From the NCBI RefSeq assembly GCF_039540375.1, contig NZ_BAABEX010000007.1, forward strand, positions 620,001-684,000: DNA of 64,000 nt, in the 5' to 3' direction. Numbering within the stretch: the first letter of the stretch is position 1; every line of letters begins with the position of its first letter. The translations under genes and the position numbers were made by a program. The DNA is from Acidovorax_G lacteus. Its GTDB lineage: Bacteria; Pseudomonadota; Gammaproteobacteria; Burkholderiales; Burkholderiaceae_C. The notes beneath the pieces were generated by a model, which made no database searches, had not been told where the DNA came from, and worked only from the letters and a program-made list of their open reading frames with translations. Below are positions 1-7,293 of this stretch, piece by piece.

Positions 1-123
1 GCTGGATCGCTGCCCGGCATCTGGCTGGGCTCGCGCCTCGTGTCGCGCACGCCTGAACGGCTGATCCGCTCTCTCCTGTCCGTCCTGCTGGCCTGGGCGG
101 GCCTCAAACTGGTTCTGATCTGA
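1..123 (+). CDS. C-terminal end of a TauE/SafE-type membrane permease (5' truncated)
   Basis: The window opens inside a reading frame that runs in frame 1 to a TGA at 121-123 and gives about 40 residues beginning AGSLPGIWLGSRL and ending in a hydrophobic helix. A Gly-Ser-x-Pro-Gly loop followed by a short amphipathic stretch and a last membrane helix is typical of the C-terminus of the TauE/SafE (sulfite/sulfonate exporter) family. It stops 7 bp before cysI on the same strand, so it may be the first gene of the sulfur operon, as putative sulfur-anion permeases often are. The start lies outside the window, and 40 residues are too few for more than a family guess. Confidence 0.6.
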   Translation, partial: AGSLPGIWLGSRLVSRTPERLIRSLLSVLLAWAGLKLVLI

Positions 124-130
124 CCCCACC

Positions 131-1915
131 ATGTACCAATACACCGACTTCGACCGCCAGTTCGTGCAACAGCGCGCCGCGCAGTTCCGCGACCAGCTCG
201 AGCGCTGGCAGGCCGGCAAGCTCGCCGACGATGAATTCCGCCCGCTGCGCCTGCAAAACGGCTGGTACGTGCAGCGCTACGCCCCCATGCTGCGCGTGGC
301 CGTGCCGTACGGCGAGCTGTCTGCGCACCAGCTGCGCACGCTGGCCCGCATTGCGCGCGAATTTGACGAGCCCGAAGCCGAGGTCTTCCGCACGGCCATG
401 CAGACGCAGGGCCAGCTCGGCACCACGCACCTGCCTACGCACTGCGCGCACTTCACGACGCGCCAGAACGTGCAGTTCAACTGGATTCCACTGGACAAAA
501 GCGCCGACGTGATGGACCTGCTGGCCAGCGCCCACATGCACGGCATACAGACCAGCGGCAACTGCATCCGCAACATCACCAGCGACGAACGCGCCGGCAT
601 TGCGGTGGACGAGATTGCCGACCCGCGGCCGTTCGGCGAAATCATGCGCCAGTGGAGCACGCTGCACCCCGAGTTTGCGTTCCTGCCGCGCAAGTTCAAG
701 ATCGCGATCAGCGGCGCTGCCGAAGACCGCGCGGCCATCGGCTGGCACGACGTGGGCCTGCAACTCGTGCGCAACCCGGCCGGTGAGCTGGGCTTCAAGG
801 TGCTGGTGGGCGGCGGCATGGGCCGCACGCCGGTGATCGGCAGCGTGATCCGAGAGTTCCTGCCCTGGAACCAGATCATGAATTACCTGGAAGCCATCGT
901 GCGCGTGTACAACCGCTATGGCCGCCGCGACAACCTCTACAAGGCCCGCATCAAGATCCTCGTGAAAGCCGAAGGCCAGCGCTACTTTGACGACGTGGAG
1001 GCCGAGTACCGCCAGATCGTCGAGCACGATGGCGCGATGCACACCATCACGCAGGCCGAATTCGACCGCGTGGCCGCCTGTTTTGTGGACCCGCCGCTCA
1101 CGCGCCATGTGGGCGCGCCGCTGGCCGCGCTGCCCACCGACCCGGCCTTTGTGCGCTGGCTCGAACGCAACGTGGCCCCGCACAAGAACCCCGCGCTGCG
1201 CGCCGTGACGCTGTCGTTCAAGCGCCCGGGCGCCTCACCCGGCGATGCCTCGGCCGAGGTGCTCGAAGCCGCGGCCGACCTGGCCGACCGCTTCAGCGCC
1301 GGTGAGGCCCGCGTAACCCACACGCAAAACCTGCTGCTGCCCTGGGTGCACGTGAACGACCTGGTCGAGGTGTGGCAAGAGGCCCGCCGACTGGGCCTGG
1401 CCCAGCCCACGGCGCACCTGCTGACCGACATGATCGCCTGCCCCGGCGGCGACTTCTGCGCGCTGGCCAACGCCCGCTCGCTGCCGATTGCGCAGGCCAT
1501 CCTGGAGCGCTACCAGGACCTCGACGAGCTGCACGACCTGGGCGAGATCGACCTGCACATCAGCGGCTGCATCAACTCCTGTGGCCACCACCACAGCGGG
1601 CACATCGGCATCCTCGGCGTCGACAAGGACGGCAAGGAGTGGTACCAGGTCACGCTGGGCGGGGCCGACGGCTCGGACCGCAGCGGCCCGGCCGTGGCCG
1701 GCAAGGTGGTGGGCCCTTCGTTCTCGGCGGCCGAAGTGCCGGGCGTGATCGAGGCTGTGCTCGACACCTACCGCACGCTACGCCAGCCGCAGGGCGTGCG
1801 CGCAGAGTCCTTCCTTGAAACGCTGCGCCGTGTCGGCGCCGAGCCCTTCAAGACCGCGGCCAATGCCGCCCGCCTGCCCGTGGCCGCCACCGAGGCCGAC
1901 ACCGCCACCGCCTGA
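131..1915 (+). CDS. cysI: Sulfite reductase hemoprotein (nitrite/sulfite reductase family)
   Basis: Predicted 594-residue siroheme/[4Fe-4S] reductase that carries out the six-electron reduction of sulfite to sulfide in cysteine synthesis, in the cytoplasm. Two ferredoxin-like halves and two siroheme-binding halves are recognisable. The cluster-binding cysteines are seen as C437-x5-C443 (ACPGGDFC) and C480-x3-C484 (GCINSCGHH), the family pattern. The fold is shared with ferredoxin-nitrite reductases. The sulfite assignment comes from context: DUF934, cysH, cysD and cysN follow directly. No separate flavoprotein subunit (cysJ) is present nearby, so the electron donor is probably a ferredoxin or another reductase. 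ATG at 131 follows the upstream gene by 7 bp. Confidence 0.93.
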   Translation: MYQYTDFDRQFVQQRAAQFRDQLERWQAGKLADDEFRPLRLQNGWYVQRYAPMLRVAVPYGELSAHQLRTLARIAREFDEPEAEVFRTAMQTQGQLGTTHLPTHCAHFTTRQNVQFNWIPLDKSADVMDLLASAHMHGIQTSGNCIRNITSDERAGIAVDEIADPRPFGEIMRQWSTLHPEFAFLPRKFKIAISGAAEDRAAIGWHDVGLQLVRNPAGELGFKVLVGGGMGRTPVIGSVIREFLPWNQIMNYLEAIVRVYNRYGRRDNLYKARIKILVKAEGQRYFDDVEAEYRQIVEHDGAMHTITQAEFDRVAACFVDPPLTRHVGAPLAALPTDPAFVRWLERNVAPHKNPALRAVTLSFKRPGASPGDASAEVLEAAADLADRFSAGEARVTHTQNLLLPWVHVNDLVEVWQEARRLGLAQPTAHLLTDMIACPGGDFCALANARSLPIAQAILERYQDLDELHDLGEIDLHISGCINSCGHHHSGHIGILGVDKDGKEWYQVTLGGADGSDRSGPAVAGKVVGPSFSAAEVPGVIEAVLDTYRTLRQPQGVRAESFLETLRRVGAEPFKTAANAARLPVAATEADTATA

Positions 1916-1924
1916 GACCTCCCC

Positions 1925-2311
1925 ATGAAGATTCTTGCCGCCCAGGACCACCAGCCCATCGCCGAGGGCGATGCCCGCGCCGTGGCGCTGCCCAACGACG
2001 CCGACCCGCTGGCGCTCGACCTTGCCGGGGTGCAGCGCATCGACCTGCACTTTCCGAAGTTCACCGACGGCCGCGCCTACAGCCAGGCCTACCTGCTGCG
2101 CCGCCGCCGCGGTTTTGCGGGCGAACTGCGCGCCACGGGCGACGTGCTGATCGACCAGCTCGTGCAAATGGCCCGCACCGGCTTTGACGTGGCCGTGCTG
2201 CGCGCGGGCGTGGACGCCGCCGACGCGCAGCGCCAGTTCGACCGCTTTGCGGGCTTCTACCAGGGCGACGCCGTCACGCACCAACCCCTGTTCACCCGCC
2301 GCGCCGCATGA
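1925..2311 (+). CDS. DUF934 family protein of the sulfate-assimilation operon
   Basis: Small 128-residue soluble protein. The sequence matches the DUF934 pattern (IDLHFPKFTDGRAYSQAYLLR, then a GDVLIDQL segment). DUF934 proteins are found almost always between cysI and cysH in proteobacteria and are often labelled oxidoreductase, but no activity is established to my knowledge. There is no signal peptide, membrane helix or metal-binding cysteine motif. It starts 9 bp after cysI and its stop overlaps the cysH start by 4 bp (ATGA), which suggests translational coupling. A role as an accessory factor for sulfite or APS reduction is inference from context only. Confidence 0.85.
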   Translation: MKILAAQDHQPIAEGDARAVALPNDADPLALDLAGVQRIDLHFPKFTDGRAYSQAYLLRRRRGFAGELRATGDVLIDQLVQMARTGFDVAVLRAGVDAADAQRQFDRFAGFYQGDAVTHQPLFTRRAA

Positions 2312-3126
2312 GCACCACCAGCCCCCTGCAGGCCGCGCGCTCTGCGCCGCCCAAGGCCACCGCCCTGCACGCCAAACCCAGCGCCGACTACGCGGCCAAG
2401 CGCGAGCGCACGATCGCCCTGCTGCGCGAGGCCGCTGCCCACGGCGCTCCGGGCAGCGTCACGCAGGCCTCCAGCCTGGGCGCGGAGGATGTGGTCATCA
2501 CCCACCTCATCAACACGCTGGGCCTGCACATTCCGGTGTTTGTGCTTGAGACCGGCGCGCTGCACACCGAGACGCTCGCGCTGCTGGAACGCACGCAGGC
2601 CCATTCGCAGGCCCCGGTCACGGTGTACCGGCCCGACACCCACGCCGTGGTGCACTTCATCCGCAGCCACGGGCAGGACGCGATGTACCGCAGCATCGAA
2701 CTGCGCAAGGCCTGCTGCCAGGTGCGCAAGATGGAGCCGCTGGCCCGCGCGCTGGCGGGCAAGAGTGGCTGGATCACCGGCCTGCGCCGCGAACAGTCGA
2801 ACGCCCGCGCCGACGTACCGGCCATCGACACCTCGGAGGTCGCCACCAAGGGCCTGACCAAATTCAACCCGCTGGCCGACTGGACCTGGGGCGACGTCTG
2901 GCACTGCATCGCCACCGAAGGGGTGGACTACAACCCGCTGCACGACCAGTTCTTCCCCAGCATCGGCTGCGCGCCCTGCACGCGCGCCATCAGCCTGGGC
3001 GAGGAATTCCGCGCCGGGCGCTGGTGGTGGGAGGATGAGGCCGCCAAAGAGTGCGGCCTGCACGTCAAGGCCCCCGCCCCCACCACCGACGCCCCGCACA
3101 CCGCCGAGAAAGGACTGCCGGCATGA
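2308..3126 (+). CDS. cysH: Assimilatory adenylyl-sulfate (APS) reductase
   Basis: 272-residue cytoplasmic reductase that converts activated sulfate to sulfite. It carries both halves of the [4Fe-4S] cysteine signature of APS-type enzymes: a CC pair (RKACCQVRKMEPL) and CxxC (IGCAPCTRAI), plus the C-terminal catalytic cysteine in KECGLHV. PAPS-specific CysH proteins lack the cluster cysteines, so APS rather than PAPS is the likely substrate. This fits the absence of a cysC kinase here. The N-terminal ~35 residues are Ala/Pro-rich and poorly conserved. The gene overlaps DUF934 by 4 bp and cysD by 4 bp. Confidence 0.92.
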   Translation: MSTTSPLQAARSAPPKATALHAKPSADYAAKRERTIALLREAAAHGAPGSVTQASSLGAEDVVITHLINTLGLHIPVFVLETGALHTETLALLERTQAHSQAPVTVYRPDTHAVVHFIRSHGQDAMYRSIELRKACCQVRKMEPLARALAGKSGWITGLRREQSNARADVPAIDTSEVATKGLTKFNPLADWTWGDVWHCIATEGVDYNPLHDQFFPSIGCAPCTRAISLGEEFRAGRWWWEDEAAKECGLHVKAPAPTTDAPHTAEKGLPA

Positions 3127-4067
3127 ACGCCCGCACACACGAGCCGACGCTGGCCCCGCCCGCGCACCACCTGAACAATTCGCACCTCGACGCGCTGGAA
3201 GAAGAAACCATCTTCATCCTGCGCGAAGTGGCCGCTGCGTTCGAGCGCCCGGCCCTGCTGTTTTCGGGCGGCAAGGATTCGCTGGTCATGCTCAAGTGCG
3301 CCGAAAAGGCTTTTGGCGCGGGCCGCATTCCGTACCCGCTGCTCATGATCGACACGGGCCACAACTTCCCTGAAGTGACCGACTTCCGCGACTTCCGCGC
3401 CAAGGAACTCGGGGCCGAGCTGATCGTGCGCAGCGTCGAAGACTCGATGGCCCGCGGCACGGTGCGCCTGGCCCATCCGGGCGAAAGCCGCAACGTGCAC
3501 CAGTCGGTCACCCTGCTCGAAGCCATTGAAGAATTCCGCTTCGACGCGCTGATTGGCGGCGCGCGCCGCGACGAAGAAAAGGCCCGCGCCAAAGAGCGCA
3601 TCTTCAGCCACCGCGACAGCTTCGGCCAATGGCAGCCCAAGGCGCAGCGGCCCGAGCTGTGGACGCTGTTCAACACCCGCCTGGCCCCGGGCGAACACTT
3701 CCGCGTGTTCCCCATCAGCAACTGGACCGAGCTGGACGTGTGGCAGTACATCGACCGCGAGCAGATCGGCCTGCCCAGCATCTACTACACGCACAAGCGC
3801 CAGGTGGTGGACCGCAAGGGCCTGCTGATGCCGGTGACCGAACTGACCCCGCCGCGCGAGGGCGAAGTGGTGCAGACGCGCGACGTGCGCTTTCGCACCG
3901 TGGGCGACATCACCTGCACCGCCCCGGTGGAGAGCACCGCCGCCACGCCGGCCGAGATCGTGATCGAAACCCTGGCCGCCGAGGTGAGCGAGCGCGGTGC
4001 CACGCGCATGGACGACAAGACCTCCGACGCCTCGATGGAAAAGCGCAAGAAGGACGGGTACTTCTGA
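3123..4067 (+). CDS. cysD: Sulfate adenylyltransferase subunit 2
   Basis: 314-residue small subunit of ATP sulfurylase, an ATP pyrophosphatase-fold enzyme that makes APS from sulfate and ATP together with CysN. The PP-loop motif is visible (LLFSGGKDSLVMLKC), followed by the GGARRDEEKARAKER segment and the C-terminal DKTSDASMEKRKKDGYF tail characteristic of CysD. I chose the ATG at 3123 because it overlaps the cysH stop (ATGA) and begins the conserved N-terminus (MNARTHEPTLAPP). The frame is open further upstream, but those residues are antisense-like and not conserved. It runs into cysN with a 1-base overlap (TGATG). Confidence 0.95.
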   Translation: MNARTHEPTLAPPAHHLNNSHLDALEEETIFILREVAAAFERPALLFSGGKDSLVMLKCAEKAFGAGRIPYPLLMIDTGHNFPEVTDFRDFRAKELGAELIVRSVEDSMARGTVRLAHPGESRNVHQSVTLLEAIEEFRFDALIGGARRDEEKARAKERIFSHRDSFGQWQPKAQRPELWTLFNTRLAPGEHFRVFPISNWTELDVWQYIDREQIGLPSIYYTHKRQVVDRKGLLMPVTELTPPREGEVVQTRDVRFRTVGDITCTAPVESTAATPAEIVIETLAAEVSERGATRMDDKTSDASMEKRKKDGYF

Positions 4068-5452
4068 TGACGAATGCTACTGATTTGATAGCTGCTCGTG
4101 CTTATGAAACAAGCACGAGCAGCCAAAATGACCTGCACAACGACCACGCCTCGGCGCTGCGCTTCATCACCTGCGGCAGCGTGGACGATGGCAAGAGCAC
4201 GCTGATCGGCCGCCTGCTGGTGGACAGCCGCGCCGTGCTGCAAGACCACCTGGCCGGCGTGCAGCGCGGCGGCGAGGTGGACCTGGCCCTGTTGACCGAC
4301 GGTCTCTCGGCCGAGCGCGAACAGGGCATCACCATCGACGTGGCCTACCGCTACTTCGCCACCGAGACGCGCAAGTTCATCATCGGCGACGCGCCGGGCC
4401 ACGAGCAGTACACACGCAACATGGTCACGGCCGCCAGCAGCGCCGACGCGGCCGTGGTGCTGGTCGATGCCACCAAGCTCGACTGGCGCAACCCGCAGCT
4501 CGCGCTGCTGCCGCAAACGCGCCGCCACAGCCTGCTCGTGCACCTGCTGCGCGTGCATTCGCTGGTGTTCGCCGTGAACAAGCTCGACGCCGTGGAAGAC
4601 CCGGCGCTCGCCTGGCTGCACATCCAGGCCGCGCTGGCGGCGTTTGCCCAGGCCGCGGGCATTGCGGTGCGCGCCACCGTGCCCGTCTCGGCCCTCAAGG
4701 GCTGGAACGTGGTGGACGCGCAGCCCGGCTGGTGCGGCTACCAGGGCCCGAGCCTGCTGCAGATCCTGGAGCTGCTGCCCAACACGCCGGCCGACACGCA
4801 GTTGCCACTGGCGTTCCCGGTGCAATGGGTCGAGAAGTTCTCGTCCTCGTCCGACACCTCGCAGGGCCGCCGCGTGTTCTGGGGCCGCGTGGCCACGGGC
4901 ACAGCCGCGGTTGGCGCCGAGGTGCAGGTCTTCCCCAGCGGCCAGCGCGCCCGCGTGGCCCAAGTGCTCGACCACGTGCGCCGCCCGCACAGCGTGGCCG
5001 CAGGCCTGAGCGCAGGCATCGTGCTCGACCGCGAGGTGGACGTCTCGCGCGGCGACTGGATCGTGGCTGCCCCGGTGGCCACAAGCGCGGCAGCGGCCGA
5101 CGACGACTTCGACACACCCGCGCCCCAGCCTGCCTGGCCCGGCCAGCGCGAACTGCGCGCCACCGTGGCCTGGATGGACGACGAGCCCCTGGTGGCCGGC
5201 CGCGTGTACTGGGCGCTGCACGGGCACCGCTGGGTCAAGGCCAAGGTGCGCCAGGTAGTGCACCGCCTGAACATCCACACGCTGGCCGAGGAAGACGCCA
5301 CGCAGCTCGAACCCAACGCCATCGGCCACGTCGACCTGCTGCTACAGGAGCCCGTGCCGGGCGCGGCCTTTGCTGCTGCCCGCGTGCTCGGCTCGATGAT
5401 CCTGGTGGACACTGCCACGCACAAAACGGCGGGTGCCGTGCTGCTGCGCTGA
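4067..5452 (+). CDS. cysN: Sulfate adenylyltransferase subunit 1 (GTPase)
   Basis: 461-residue EF-Tu-like GTPase subunit of ATP sulfurylase that couples GTP hydrolysis to APS formation. The P-loop is GSVDDGKST, followed by the switch region (AEREQGITIDVAYRYF), DAPGHEQYT and NKLDA, then two beta-barrel domains. There is no fused APS kinase domain. The first ~24 codons are unusual: codons 4-19 are the sequence of a dispersed palindromic repeat, and the conserved protein only begins around ALRFITCGSVDDGKST. The only in-frame ATG before the P-loop is the one at 4067 overlapping the cysD stop, so the repeat appears to be translated. Confidence 0.93.
   Translation: MTNATDLIAARAYETSTSSQNDLHNDHASALRFITCGSVDDGKSTLIGRLLVDSRAVLQDHLAGVQRGGEVDLALLTDGLSAEREQGITIDVAYRYFATETRKFIIGDAPGHEQYTRNMVTAASSADAAVVLVDATKLDWRNPQLALLPQTRRHSLLVHLLRVHSLVFAVNKLDAVEDPALAWLHIQAALAAFAQAAGIAVRATVPVSALKGWNVVDAQPGWCGYQGPSLLQILELLPNTPADTQLPLAFPVQWVEKFSSSSDTSQGRRVFWGRVATGTAAVGAEVQVFPSGQRARVAQVLDHVRRPHSVAAGLSAGIVLDREVDVSRGDWIVAAPVATSAAAADDDFDTPAPQPAWPGQRELRATVAWMDDEPLVAGRVYWALHGHRWVKAKVRQVVHRLNIHTLAEEDATQLEPNAIGHVDLLLQEPVPGAAFAAARVLGSMILVDTATHKTAGAVLLR
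4075..4123 (+). repeat. Dispersed palindromic repeat, copy 1 (inside cysN start)
   Basis: A left part (GCTACTGATTTGATAGC, 4075-4091) leads into a perfect 13-bp inverted repeat: GCTGCTCGTGCTT at 4091-4103, a 7-nt loop, and AAGCACGAGCAGC at 4111-4123. Related copies lie at 23654-23697, 37475-37523, 53591-53638 and 57366-57413. Unlike the others, this copy lies in a coding region and has no in-frame stop. Confidence 0.85.
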
Positions 5453-5463
5453 CACCGCCTGCG

Positions 5464-5490
5464 CCTTGCGCGGCCATGCGCCGCGCAAGG
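5464..5490 (+). terminator. Hairpin after cysN, possible transcription end
   Basis: A perfect 10-bp GC-rich inverted repeat (CCTTGCGCGG at 5464-5473 and CCGCGCAAGG at 5481-5490, 7-nt loop) lies 11 bp after the cysN stop. No T-tract follows, so an intrinsic terminator is uncertain. Confidence 0.4.
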
Positions 5491-5565
5491 CCTTCGGCCC
5501 GCGATACCCCTGCCGGCCAATCCCCCACCGCTCTGGTGGCCCCGCAACCCAAGGGTGAAAGCTCC

Positions 5566-5571
5566 TAAAAT
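5566..5571 (+). promoter_or_regulatory. Candidate -10 box for fdxA
   Basis: TAAAAT lies 32 bp before the fdxA start in an otherwise GC-rich gap. No convincing -35 hexamer is seen 16-18 bp upstream. Confidence 0.35.
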
Positions 5572-5603
5572 CGAGGGTTTTCACCGACCACCCCACCGCC
5601 CCC

Positions 5604-5933
5604 ATGACCCACGTCGTCTCCGAGAACTGCATCAAGTGCAAGTACACCGATTGTGTGGACGTCTGCCCCGTGGACTGCTTCCGCGAAGGCCCGAACATGC
5701 TGGTGATCGATCCGGACGAATGCATCGACTGCGCCGTCTGCATCCCTGAATGCCCGGCCAACGCCATCTTTGCCGAAGAAGATCTGCCGGCCGACCAGTT
5801 GGCCTTCATCAAGCTCAACGCCGAACTGGCGCGCGCCAACGGCTGGAAGAGCATCACCAAGCGCAAGGCTGCGCTGCCCGACGCCGACGAATGGAACGGC
5901 AAGCCGGGCAAGATCAACGACCTGGTGCGCTGA
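5604..5933 (+). CDS. fdxA: 7Fe ferredoxin (FdxA type)
   Basis: 109-residue small electron carrier. The N-terminus has the pattern C9-x2-C12-x4-C17-x3-C21-P and a second motif CIDCAVCIPECP, which together bind one [3Fe-4S] and one [4Fe-4S] cluster in the FdI family. The C-terminal ~50 residues (KLNAELARANGW, KITKRKAALPDADEW-like) are the long tail of proteobacterial FdxA. It lies 24 bp upstream of a ferredoxin-NADP reductase on the same strand, so the two probably work as a redox pair. A link to the neighbouring sulfite reductase is possible but not shown. Confidence 0.93.
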   Translation: MTHVVSENCIKCKYTDCVDVCPVDCFREGPNMLVIDPDECIDCAVCIPECPANAIFAEEDLPADQLAFIKLNAELARANGWKSITKRKAALPDADEWNGKPGKINDLVR

Positions 5934-5957
5934 ACCCGCGCGCCCAGCCCACCCCGC

Positions 5958-7037
5958 ATGCGCGCTGAGCCCTCCGCCCCGCTGACGCCTGCGGCACTGC
6001 CGGCGCAGGCCGAGGTGCTGGTCATCGGCGCCGGGCCGGTGGGGCTGTTCACCGTATTCCAGCTCGGCCTGCAGGGCCTGCGTGCGCACCTGGTGGACGC
6101 ACTGCCCCACACCGGCGGCCAGTGCGCCGAGCTGTACGGTGACAAGCCCATCTACGACGTTCCCGGCGTGCCTGTGTGCACGGGGCGCGAACTGGTCGCG
6201 CTGCTGGAGCGCCAGATCGCCCCAATGGCCCCGGTGCGCCACCTGGGCCGCCGCGTGGAGGCCTTGAGCCCTCCCGAAACCGAGGGCGGTGCGTGGCAGG
6301 CCCGGCTCGACGATGGCACTGTGCTCGCCGCGCGCGCCGTGGTCATCGCCGCGGGCGTGGGCGCCTTCGTGCCCCGCGCCCTCAAGATCGAGGGCATCGA
6401 CACCCTGCCGCCGGACGTGCTGCACTACCACGACGCACCCGTGCCACCGGACACGGCCGTGGTGGTGCATGGCGGAGACGACCCAGCCGTGCTGCGGGCA
6501 CTGGCCCTGACGGCCGACCCGGACCACCCGCCCGTGGTGTTGCTGCACCGCCGCGATGTGTTCCAAGCACCGCCCGAGGCGCTGGCAGCGCTGTCGGCTG
6601 CGCGCGCTGCCGGTCGCATCCAGGTACAGGTGGGCCAGCCCTTGCGCATCGCCGCGCAAGGGGGTGCTGCGGTGCTCACGGTGCTCGATGCCGAAGGTCA
6701 GGAGCAGGCGCTGCCGCTCGGCCGGCTTGAGGTGCGCCTGGGCCTGTCACCGCGCCTGGGCCCGATTGCCGACTGGGGCATCGCCCTGGAGCGCAAGCAG
6801 CTCGTGGTGGACACCGCCCGTTTTGCGACCAGCGCCCCCGGCGTGTACGCGGTGGGCGACATCAACACCTATCCGGGCAAGCGCAAGCTGATCCTGTGCG
6901 GTTTTCACGAGGCGACCCTGGCCGCCTTCGCCGTAGCCGAGCGGCTGTCGGGCGCGCCTGTAGCGCTGCAGTACACCACCACCAGCCCGCGCCTGCACCA
7001 GCGCCTGGGTGTGGCCCCGGTGGTGGCAGCCGACTGA
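5958..7037 (+). CDS. Ferredoxin-NADP(+) reductase, thioredoxin-reductase-like type
   Basis: 359-residue FAD/NAD(P) flavoprotein. The FAD dinucleotide motif (VLVIGAGPVGLFTVF) begins near residue 20 and is followed by GGQCAELYGDKPIYDVPG, a signature of the type 2 ferredoxin-NADP reductases. The Cys in GGQC is not part of a thioredoxin-reductase CxxC pair. A C-terminal AVGDINTYPGKRKLILCGFHEA segment closes the FAD site. The NADP-binding middle part (about 150-260) is more divergent: the expected GxGxSA motif appears as VVHGGDDPAVL. It follows fdxA by 24 bp, which supports transfer of electrons between NADPH and ferredoxin. Confidence 0.85.
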   Translation: MRAEPSAPLTPAALPAQAEVLVIGAGPVGLFTVFQLGLQGLRAHLVDALPHTGGQCAELYGDKPIYDVPGVPVCTGRELVALLERQIAPMAPVRHLGRRVEALSPPETEGGAWQARLDDGTVLAARAVVIAAGVGAFVPRALKIEGIDTLPPDVLHYHDAPVPPDTAVVVHGGDDPAVLRALALTADPDHPPVVLLHRRDVFQAPPEALAALSAARAAGRIQVQVGQPLRIAAQGGAAVLTVLDAEGQEQALPLGRLEVRLGLSPRLGPIADWGIALERKQLVVDTARFATSAPGVYAVGDINTYPGKRKLILCGFHEATLAAFAVAERLSGAPVALQYTTTSPRLHQRLGVAPVVAAD

Positions 7038-7066
7038 GCGCGCCAAGCTGCCGCGGCCGAAGCGGC

Positions 7067-7072
7067 TAGAAT
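7067..7072 (+). promoter_or_regulatory. Candidate -10 box for the TPP riboswitch transcript
   Basis: TAGAAT lies about 30 bp upstream of the riboswitch core. No good -35 hexamer is visible. Confidence 0.4.
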
Positions 7073-7084
7073 CGCGCCCGCACC

Positions 7085-7214
7085 CCACACCAGGTGCAAC
7101 CGCTAGGGGTGTCCTGCGCTGGCAACGGCAAGGGGCTGAGAACACACCCTTTGAACCTGAGCGCCTGCGCCGTATGGGTGGCAGGCCCGAGATCATCCTC
7201 GCGCAGGGAAGCCG
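7085..7214 (+). promoter_or_regulatory. TPP riboswitch (THI element)
   Basis: The conserved THI-box pieces are present in order: AGGGGTG near 7105, GGGGCTGAGA near 7132-7142, ACCCTTTGAACCTGA at 7146-7160 and GCGCAGGGAAGC at 7201-7212. It lies ~80 bp upstream of a CytX-type permease, a usual target for thiamin control. Between CCTGA and the last conserved block there are about 25 more bases than in the common form. They could fold as an extra hairpin (CCTGC...GCAGG), while CGAG-ATCATC-CTCG takes the place of the usual TGG-ATAATG-CCA helix. Repression on TPP binding is inferred from the family. Confidence 0.88.
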
Positions 7215-7293
7215 GTTTGCCGATGCCCGGGCCGCCGATGCGCAGCCCCGTATGCGGCAGACCCCGCTCTGCTCAACCACGGAGCATCCAACC

